Assembly: GCA_016874005.1 (NCBI GenBank)
Contig: VGVQ01000012.1
Location: 50,154-114,153 of the forward strand
Length of the DNA: 64,000 nt
DNA from: Gemmatimonadota bacterium
GTDB taxonomy: Bacteria > Gemmatimonadota > Gemmatimonadetes > Gemmatimonadales > GWC2-71-9
Direction of reading: 5' to 3'
Shown: positions 58,538 through 64,000 of the stretch, piece by piece
How positions within the stretch are numbered: the stretch's first letter is position 1
How the letters are laid out: each line of letters starts with the position of its first letter
Program-made: the position numbers and the translations under genes
The notes under the pieces: model-generated
Database searches by the model: none
What the model saw: only the letters and a program-made list of their open reading frames with translations
What the model was told of the DNA's origin: nothing

Positions 58538-59113
58538 TCATTCCCGGCCGACGTACAACCCAGCCTTGCTCCACTCGACCTCGAGTCCGAGCCTCCCGAT
58601 CCAGCCCGCTAGCGCCGATTGATCGACCGCCGATCCGCTGATCTCGATCATCCGCGCGACGTCGCGCAGGTGTCGGTCCGACCCGCCCGACTGGAAGAAG
58701 AGGAGCTTGTACGCGATCACGTACTCGATTGGGGCGAAACGAACCGGCTGGTCCTCAACCTGGCGAACGACCGCTCGCTCGAGCGCCCAAGCGTGGAACT
58801 CGTCTTCGCCGGAGAGATACACATCGGCCCGCATCCCCGTCGCCAGATGGATCAGGTTGAAGTGGCCATGCCGGGTCCGTTCCCGTTCGAGGGCGAGGAC
58901 CTCGAGTGGTGGGCAGTAATAGGCCTCCTCCGGCCATAGACCTGCAAACGTCGGCAGGGCGGAAGGGGAGAGTCGGAGGACCAAGTCGACGTCCAGCGTG
59001 AGGCGGGGATGGCCGTAAACCACGGCGGCCAGGCCGCCGGTGACGACGTATTCGATTCCGGCCCGGTTCAGCGGGCCGATGAACAGCGAGACGAGGCTAG
59101 GCGCCAGCGTCAC
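58538..59113 (-). CDS. Nucleotidyltransferase-fold protein
   Basis: 191 residues from a GTG. Core motif YVVTGGLAAVVYGHPRLTLDVDLVLRL (GG-x then D-x-D) and an end region with FAPIEYVIAYKLLFFQSGGSDRHLRDVARMI typical of DUF6036/AbiEii-related families. It overlaps the 64-residue gene upstream by 17 nt, so both are probably one module. Confidence 0.78.
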   Translation of the reverse strand: MTLAPSLVSLFIGPLNRAGIEYVVTGGLAAVVYGHPRLTLDVDLVLRLSPSALPTFAGLWPEEAYYCPPLEVLALERERTRHGHFNLIHLATGMRADVYLSGEDEFHAWALERAVVRQVEDQPVRFAPIEYVIAYKLLFFQSGGSDRHLRDVARMIEISGSAVDQSALAGWIGRLGLEVEWSKAGLYVGRE

Positions 59114-59291
59114 TCATCAGCTCCCGCACCCGGCGGTGAATCTCTTCCGCGGACCAGTCTTGGTGGCGAGCCCGGACGCCGGCCGTGGTCACACGCCAGG
59201 CCTCGAGCCAGAGGGCCTGAGCGAGCTGCACCTTCTCGTCCGCGGTCATCGCCCGGATTCGGTCTCGCTGACGGGCCAGGGCGGCGTTCAT
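59097..59291 (-). CDS. Small protein preceding a nucleotidyltransferase gene
   Basis: 64 residues: MNAALARQRDRIRAMTADEKVQLAQALWLEAWRV and then a second helix with SAEEIHRRVRELMSDAGA. The KVQLAQALWLEAW pattern occurs in small proteins paired with nucleotidyltransferases or PIN toxins. Likely the antitoxin or partner of the downstream gene, by position. Confidence 0.6.
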   Translation of the reverse strand: MNAALARQRDRIRAMTADEKVQLAQALWLEAWRVTTAGVRARHQDWSAEEIHRRVRELMSDAGA

Positions 59292-59394
59292 GGCGCAAAG
59301 TTGGCCTGTCCAACGGGCTGCGGCAAGCCAAGGCTCGCGGCTGGTGAGGAACTGGGTTCCGGGGGCCGGGGCCCGGGTTGGCTGGAGGTGTCCG

Positions 59395-59755
59395 CTACCT
59401 CGTTGCCCGGGTCCGCCCCGACCGGGTCCGATCAGCCGCTTCGCCCCATTGGGCGAGGAACCGGGTCAGGAACTCCCGCCCGTTGGCCGACTCCGCCACC
59501 AGCGGCGCCAACGCCGTGGCCACCGCCACCGCCAGATGGTAGCCTTCCGACCGCGACGCGACCGAACGCCGCCAGGCCGGGTGGTCGCCGTTGACCATCA
59601 CCACGGTGTCCACCAGCCGAGCGATGTCCCCCGCCGGCCCGGCCCGCTCGACGTCGATCGTTAGGCCCAGCCGGACCGGACGCCTGCGGCCCGGGTTCGC
59701 GCCGAGTGGCGGCGCGGATGGCGCCGGAGGTTGGGGGGGCTCGGCCGGGACGTCA
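59395..59755 (-). pseudogene. Possible C-terminal fragment with Pro-rich linker
   Basis: The minus strand keeps a coherent frame: a Pro/Ala linker, then RLGLTIDVERAGPAGDIARLVDTVVMVN, SRSEGYHLAVAVATALAPL and EFLTRFLAQWGEAADRT before a stop at 59395. It looks like the C-terminal domain of a larger protein (helices with SRSEGYH). No start or N-terminal part is found because vapC lies immediately upstream. Alternatively a short gene (72 residues) starts at GTG 59613. Confidence 0.4.
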
Positions 59756-60148
59756 GCCCAAGCGGGTGACCCCGGGCTGATCGTCGAAGCCGGTGTCGAA
59801 CGACAGGATCCGGCTTACCCCGTGCCGTTCCATCGTGGCGAGATGGAGCGCGTCGCGTGACGAGAGGCGGGGCCGGCCGAGGAGCAGGGTTTTGGCCCGC
59901 TCCACCTGGGGGTGGTCGATGGGGAAGACCTCATCGACCACGCCGCGCAGGGCATCGAACGCGGGCTGGATCGCGTCGAGCCGATTCAAGTGGCTGTAGC
60001 GATGGAGGATCTCCTCAAACACCTCGGCGCTGGTGACCAACTTCTCCCGATCGGCGATGGCCCGTTCGAGAAGCCGCTGGGCATCGACCTTGTGCCGATG
60101 GGGGGCACCGACCAGATACATCGGGACATTGGAGTCGACGAAGATCAC
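59753..60148 (-). CDS. vapC: VapC-type PIN-domain toxin
   Basis: 131 residues from the GTG at 60148 overlapping the antitoxin stop (GTGA). PIN-domain acids are in [30 protein letters not shown] and SFDTGFDD. These RNases cleave tRNA or rRNA when freed from the antitoxin. The 3' end has a decayed duplicate at 58285-58345. Confidence 0.88.
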   Translation of the reverse strand: MIFVDSNVPMYLVGAPHRHKVDAQRLLERAIADREKLVTSAEVFEEILHRYSHLNRLDAIQPAFDALRGVVDEVFPIDHPQVERAKTLLLGRPRLSSRDALHLATMERHGVSRILSFDTGFDDQPGVTRLG

Positions 60149-60399
60149 CGGGACCGGCCGAAGGATCCTCGGGCGATCTCGTCGAGCATGGTGTCGACAT
60201 CCGCGGTGGGGTAGTCGCCCCGGGCCGCCTCGCGCACGAGGGCGAGCTTGAGGTCCGGATCGGTGCCGGGTTCGCGGAGGGACAGCTCGCGCAGGGCGCG
60301 GCGGACCCATTCCGACACGGTGACCCGATGCCGGCGGGCGACCCGGACGAGGTCGCGGTAGGCTCCGTCGTCGAGGACGACTTGCAGGCGCTTACTCAT
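60145..60399 (-). CDS. vapB: Ribbon-helix-helix antitoxin
   Basis: 84 residues from the ATG at 60399. Ribbon-helix-helix start ([35 protein letters not shown]) followed by a flexible acidic/basic C-terminus that would neutralise the PIN toxin. An ATG 27 nt further upstream exists, but the operator palindrome lies on the chosen start. Coupled to vapC. Confidence 0.85.
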   Translation of the reverse strand: MSKRLQVVLDDGAYRDLVRVARRHRVTVSEWVRRALRELSLREPGTDPDLKLALVREAARGDYPTADVDTMLDEIARGSFGRSR

Positions 60400-60409
60400 G
60401 ACATGAGTA
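60393..60409. promoter_or_regulatory. Perfect 17-bp palindrome at the vapB start
   Basis: TACTCATGACATGAGTA is a perfect dyad centred at 60401. It includes the vapB start codon. A ribbon-helix-helix antitoxin with its toxin would be expected to bind such a site and repress the operon. Position strongly supports this; binding is not shown. Confidence 0.65.
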
Positions 60410-60794
60410 TAGTGTACTGTCGGCATGTTGTCACCCCCTCGAGTTTAGTGATTGCTCAAGCTACGGCAGGGCACCCGATTGGTGATAACCGAATTGCACC
60501 GAAGGTGGAGCCTTTTTGCCGCGAGGGGGGATCCGTGCGGGGACTCGAGATCGTCCTCATCCTGGCCAGCACCGCGCGACTCATCGCGAGGTGAGTCCCC
60601 CGGAGTCAGGCTTCACCGTTCGGTCCGGCGGCGGCTCGCTCGACGGCGTCAGGTTTGAGACTCGACGCCCGCCGGTGCCGGGCCGGCACCGGTCGAGAGT
60701 GCGCTCCACGGACAGGCCGAGCTTGTCCCTGGGCCTTGCCAGGGGGCCAAGGCGCGGATTTCTTCACTGCGATCCTTTCCCCCCCGGAGGTTCG
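60410..60794. other. Intergenic region before the large TonB receptor
   Basis: About 385 nt between divergent vapBC and the TonB receptor. It must hold promoters of both. I see no further gene, clear RNA or repeat beyond a short CACC-CGATT-GGTG stem near 60475-60487. Confidence 0.45.
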
Positions 60795-63563
60795 ATGCGC
60801 CGGTCCAACTCGTCCCGATCCCTGCCCCTCATCGCGACCACGCTCGCCCTGGCTACCTCGGTCGCCGCGGCACAATCGGGTTCCATCCAGGGTCGAGTGA
60901 GTGACAGTGCTGGCGGCGCCATCATCGGCGCCGTGGTCTCCGTCGAAGGATCGACGCTTAGGAGCGCCTCCGACGCCCGGGGCCGCTACACCTTGAGCGC
61001 GGTGCCCACCGGCAGTCGGAACATCCGGGTGCGGGCGATCGGCTACCTGCCGGCCACCAGCTCGGTGACGGTCACCGTCGGCCAGACGGTCCAGCTCGAC
61101 TTCACCTTGACTCGGTCGGCGGTCGAGCTGGCGCCGCTCCAGGTGGTCGTCGGCTCCCGGGCCCGGCACACCGCGGCAGAAGAGTTGGCCGTCCCGGTCG
61201 ACATCTTCACGGCCGAGGAGATCAAGAAGCTCGGCACCACCGAGACGACCCAGATCCTGGCCCAGCTGTCGCCGGCCGCGAACTTTCCCAAGCAGGCGGT
61301 GACCGACGCGACCGAAATCGTTCGACCGTTCACGCTCCGCGGCCTTTCGCCCGACCACAGCTTGGTGATGATCAACGGTCAGCGACGCCACCAGACGGCG
61401 TTGCTCAACGTGTTCTCGAATGGCTCCGCCCCGGGATCGAGCGGCGTCGACCTGAACGCCTTCCCCTCGAGCGCGGTGGACCGGATCGAAGTCCTCCGGG
61501 ACGGCGCCTCGACCCAGTACGGTTCCGATGCGATCGCCGGGGTGGTCAACCTGGTGCTCAAGGAGGGTCAGTTCTCGCCGTTCGTGAACACCTCCTACGG
61601 CCAGCACGCCACCGGGAACGGTCCCGATGACGGCGCCTCGATCGACGTCAACGGCGGCGCCGGCATCAAGCTCGGCCGGGGCTCGCTCTCGATCTTCGGC
61701 CAGGTCCTCAAGCGCAACGCCACCAACCGGGCCTGCCCGGACGGCAGCTTCCCCGACCTGAACGGGGTCCGCGACTCGGTGGCGAACTGCCAGGTGATCA
61801 TCAAGCGAACCGGGGTGCCGCAGCCCAATGTCCACTGGGGCGACGGCCTCGAGCGCGACATCCACACCTTCGCGAACCTCCGACTTCCGCTCAATCCGAC
61901 CGGGACCACGGAGTTCTATGCCTTCGGCGGATATTCCGACCGCGACGGCACCGGCAACGGGTTCTTCCGCAAGCCCCAGAACTCCCGCAACTGGCCGGAG
62001 ATCTACCCCCTCGGCTTCTTGCCCCAGTTCCGGCCCCAGGTGATCGACTACTCGGCCGCGGGCGGCATCCGAGCCAACACCAAGGGTTGGGCGATCGACT
62101 TCGGCGCGAACTACGGATTCAACAGCTTCGCTTTCAATCTCGAGAACACCCTGAACTCGTCCTTGGGACCGAGCCTGACGACCCCGACCGCGCCGGGCAG
62201 GGACGGGATCCGGGGAACGGCCGATGATCCCGGCATTCCCAACCAGACCAGTTTCGACGCCGGCAAGCTCCGTCGCGGCGAGTTCAACCTGGGGCTCAAC
62301 GTGTCGCGCCCGGTCGAGATGGGTCTCCCTCGGCCCGTCAACGTCGCCTTCGGCGCCGCGTTCCGGCGGGAGCACTACGACGTCGTGGCCGGTGAGCGGG
62401 CGTCGTGGATCAACGGCTATCACAAGACCCGGGACAGCTCCGACATCGCCCAGGCGGGTTCGTCGGTCTTCCAGGGCTTCGCGCCCAGCGATGCCAGCTC
62501 CAACAGCCGGAACAACGTGGGCGGGTACGTCGATCTCGAGACCGAGCTCAACTCGGAGGTCCTGGTCAACGTGGCCGGTCGGTTCGAGAGCTACAGCGAC
62601 TTCGGCCAACGGATCACCGCCAAGGCGGCCCTGCGCTACCAGCCGTCGCGCGAGGTGGTCATTCGGGGCGCCGCGAGCACCGGCTTCCGAGCGCCCGGCC
62701 TTTCGCAGAGCTGGTACAGCCACACCACCACGGCGATCCAGAACGGCGTTCTGGTCGAGATCGGCAACTTCCCGGTGACCAACCGGGCCTCGCGGATCTT
62801 CGGGGCCACGCCGCTCAAGGAGGAGACGTCTTTCAACTTGAGCACCGGCCTTGCTTGGAGCCCGACCACCCGCTTCACGCTGACGGTCGACCTCTATCAC
62901 ATCAAGATCAACGACCGGATCCTCCTCGGCGCCACCTTCGACGGCACCTCCGATCCGGTGGTGGCCCGGATCCTCGCCGACTCGGGCGTCACCTCGATCG
63001 TCGGGGTTCAGTTCCCGACCAACGCCCTCGACACCAAGACCCAAGGCATCGACCTGACGGCCGAGTATCGGTTCCCGGCCGCCGGCGGGGTGCTCGACCT
63101 GTTCGGGGCGTTCAACTACACCAAGAACACGATCACGAGGATCGCGCCGCTACCGGCCATTCTCAGGGGGACCGGGACGATCTACACCAGCGCGCTCGAC
63201 GCCGTGACCATCAACGCCATCGAGCGGAACCGACCGGATCGACGACTCAACCTGTCGGCGACCTACTCGGTGGGTCGGTTCAACGCCTTGGCTCGGGCGT
63301 CGCACTATGGCAACTTCCGGGACGGCAGCCTCGACGGGATCGAGACCTTCGGGGCCAAGAACCTGATCGACGCCGAGGTGGGTTACAACTTCAACCAGAT
63401 CAACCTGTCGGTCGGGGCGCGGAACCTGTTCGATACCTATCCCGATCGGGTTCAGATCGAGGCGAACACCAACAATGGCACCTTCATCTGGCCGGGGGCG
63501 TCGCCGTTCGGGTACAACGGGCGGTATCTCTACATCCGGGCGGAGATGCAGCTGACCAAGTAG
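60795..63563 (+). CDS. TonB-dependent receptor with carboxypeptidase-like N-terminal domain
   Basis: 922 residues; ATG 60795 has GGAGG upstream. Signal peptide (to AAAQ), a carboxypeptidase regulatory-like domain (SIQGRVSDSAGGAIIGAVVSVEGSTLRSASDARGRYTLSAVPTG), plug (VDIFTAEEIKKLGTTETTQIL; LRGLSPDHSLVMINGQRRHQ; VDRIEVLRDGASTQYGSDAIAGVVNLVLK), then the barrel. The plug shape recalls receptors for sugars, peptides or vitamins. Strong hairpins follow. Ligand unknown. Confidence 0.94.
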   Translation: MRRSNSSRSLPLIATTLALATSVAAAQSGSIQGRVSDSAGGAIIGAVVSVEGSTLRSASDARGRYTLSAVPTGSRNIRVRAIGYLPATSSVTVTVGQTVQLDFTLTRSAVELAPLQVVVGSRARHTAAEELAVPVDIFTAEEIKKLGTTETTQILAQLSPAANFPKQAVTDATEIVRPFTLRGLSPDHSLVMINGQRRHQTALLNVFSNGSAPGSSGVDLNAFPSSAVDRIEVLRDGASTQYGSDAIAGVVNLVLKEGQFSPFVNTSYGQHATGNGPDDGASIDVNGGAGIKLGRGSLSIFGQVLKRNATNRACPDGSFPDLNGVRDSVANCQVIIKRTGVPQPNVHWGDGLERDIHTFANLRLPLNPTGTTEFYAFGGYSDRDGTGNGFFRKPQNSRNWPEIYPLGFLPQFRPQVIDYSAAGGIRANTKGWAIDFGANYGFNSFAFNLENTLNSSLGPSLTTPTAPGRDGIRGTADDPGIPNQTSFDAGKLRRGEFNLGLNVSRPVEMGLPRPVNVAFGAAFRREHYDVVAGERASWINGYHKTRDSSDIAQAGSSVFQGFAPSDASSNSRNNVGGYVDLETELNSEVLVNVAGRFESYSDFGQRITAKAALRYQPSREVVIRGAASTGFRAPGLSQSWYSHTTTAIQNGVLVEIGNFPVTNRASRIFGATPLKEETSFNLSTGLAWSPTTRFTLTVDLYHIKINDRILLGATFDGTSDPVVARILADSGVTSIVGVQFPTNALDTKTQGIDLTAEYRFPAAGGVLDLFGAFNYTKNTITRIAPLPAILRGTGTIYTSALDAVTINAIERNRPDRRLNLSATYSVGRFNALARASHYGNFRDGSLDGIETFGAKNLIDAEVGYNFNQINLSVGARNLFDTYPDRVQIEANTNNGTFIWPGASPFGYNGRYLYIRAEMQLTK

Positions 63564-63623
63564 CGATGGCTCGGCGAGGGTGACGTAGTAGCAGTCGGGA
63601 TCCTGGCAGATCGGGTAGTGGTA

Positions 63624-63652
63624 GCGGCGCCTCGGGCCCTCCGAGGCGCCGC
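63624..63652. terminator. Perfect 12-bp hairpin after the TonB receptor gene
   Basis: GCGGCGCCTCGG (63624-63635) and CCGAGGCGCCGC (63641-63652) with a 5-nt loop, 60 nt downstream of the stop. Likely terminator of the receptor gene. Confidence 0.6.
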
Positions 63653-63658
63653 ACCCCG

Positions 63659-63687
63659 GCCGCCACCAAGTGATCATTGGTGGCGGC
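63659..63687. terminator. Second perfect hairpin, 11 bp
   Basis: GCCGCCACCAA (63659-63669) and TTGGTGGCGGC (63677-63687) flank a 7-nt loop. It adjoins the first hairpin and may terminate transcription from the other side. Confidence 0.5.
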
Positions 63688-63875
63688 GAGTTCGTCGGCG
63701 CGCCGTGACCGGCTCGAGTTTGGGGCGTTCCAGTGGGTCGATGGCGCGGATCGAGCCGTCGTCGGCGCTCAGCGGAGCATTCCCAAACGCGGCCATACCT
63801 CCGGGCGGCCGCCAACGGCGCGTGAAAGACACCGGGCGCCTCAACCTTGCGCAAAGTGCTGACGCCGGCCACACT

Positions 63876-64000
63876 AGTGGACTGTACCAGATAAGTGTTT
63901 AGTGCTATATTGGCTGGTATGGACACCCAGCCGATCGCCTTGACGCCCGCCGAGCGGACCGAATTGGAGCGACGCACCCGAAGCCGGACGGGCCGAGCCC
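63876..64000 (+). mobile_element. Left end of an IS630-type insertion sequence
   Basis: The AT-rich stretch from about 63876 (CTAGTGGACTGTACCAGATA) precedes an ATG at 63919 that opens MDTQPIALTPAERTELERRT, the typical N-terminal helix of IS630-family transposases. IS630 elements insert at TA; a CTAG lies at the edge. The gene runs off the window. The exact left terminus cannot be fixed without the right end. Confidence 0.6.
63919..64000 (+). CDS. IS630-family transposase, N-terminal part (cut by window edge)
   Basis: 27 residues visible: MDTQPIALTPAERTELERRT followed by an Arg-rich segment. The LTPAER(T/A)ELE pattern fits the helix-turn-helix start of IS630 transposases, which continue with a DDE domain. 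Only the beginning is in the window. Confidence 0.6.
   Translation, partial: MDTQPIALTPAERTELERRTRSRTGRA

Larger units (their letters stand above)
63564..63875. other. Intergenic region with two hairpins and a possible gene remnant
   Basis: It holds the hairpins at 63624-63652 and 63659-63687. On the minus strand a short frame (63674-63874) ends in AIDPLERPKLEPVTARRRTRRHQ, which looks like coding sequence and could be the C-terminus of a gene interrupted by the IS element on its right. Not strong enough to name. Confidence 0.4.

Noticed and set aside
60606..63044. 812-residue open frame antisense to the TonB receptor
   Set aside because: Shadow of the receptor's third-position GC; no recognisable domain and biased composition.
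1..64000. CRISPR array
   Set aside because: No set of regularly spaced direct repeats was seen anywhere in the window.

Overview
The window is about 64 kb of GC-rich DNA packed with genes. It most resembles an environmental, aerobic to facultatively denitrifying bacterium, and Gemmatimonadota is my best guess. The basis is a clade II (Sec/lipoprotein type) nosZ cluster, a cbb3 oxidase operon with a fused ccoNO gene, many TonB-dependent receptors and small secreted beta-barrels, and large exported amidohydrolases and S9/M19-type peptidases. The taxonomy is inferred from gene content only.

Region 1 (1-6.6 kb) has a truncated MutS-like ATPase gene at the left edge and a beta-barrel gene. A minus-strand run follows, in the order alaX-type editing protein, PAP2, SCO, CtaG-type factor, CopC, CopD. 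The last four fit copper delivery to heme-copper oxidases. A tRNA-Arg lies next to it. Region 2 (6.7-12.5 kb) is a compact N2O reductase operon: lipoprotein cytochrome c, nosZ, nosB-like, nosD, nosF, nosY. Most junctions after nosB are ATGA/GTGA overlaps. Region 3 (12.5-17.2 kb) holds a universal stress protein, a GAF histidine kinase, an OmpR-type regulator and a P1B-type ATPase. Region 4 (17.2-25.4 kb, minus strand) is the cco operon: ccoNO, ccoQ, a mono-heme ccoP, ccoG, ccoH, a SafE-like membrane protein, ccoI, ccoS. Similar dyads (GTGAAG-N4-CTTCAC type) lie before the nos operon, before the response regulator and before ccoNO, which suggests shared control.

Region 5 (25.5-36.6 kb) is an accessory zone. 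It has TPR proteins, a Cys-cluster protein, a Clp-N domain protein with a membrane tail, a nucleotidyltransferase two-gene module, a secreted F420-reductase-like protein, SURF1 and small secreted proteins. It also contains gene debris: Uma2, SnoaL-like and AraC remnants. Region 6 (36.6-46.6 kb) has a TonB receptor, tRNA-Leu and tRNA-Thr, a frameshifted DUF4956 gene, a truncated metallophosphatase joined to a truncated TPR/TolB-like gene, a TSUP transporter and a two-subunit ThDP decarboxylase-like pair.

Region 7 (46.7-57.7 kb) reads as a peptide and acyl-amino-acid salvage cluster: PD40-amidohydrolase, alpha/beta hydrolase, S9 peptidase, D-aminoacylase-like lipoprotein, M19-like protein with a degenerate metal site, then a glycosyltransferase. 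Region 8 (57.8-64 kb) is a second accessory zone with a nucleotidyltransferase module, a vapBC pair plus a vapC remnant, a large TonB receptor, two strong hairpins and the left end of an IS630-type element running off the window.

Three genes (39.6, 44.6 and 57.9 kb) carry single-base frameshifts, each inside a short C or G run. Sequencing or assembly error should be ruled out before they are called pseudogenes.
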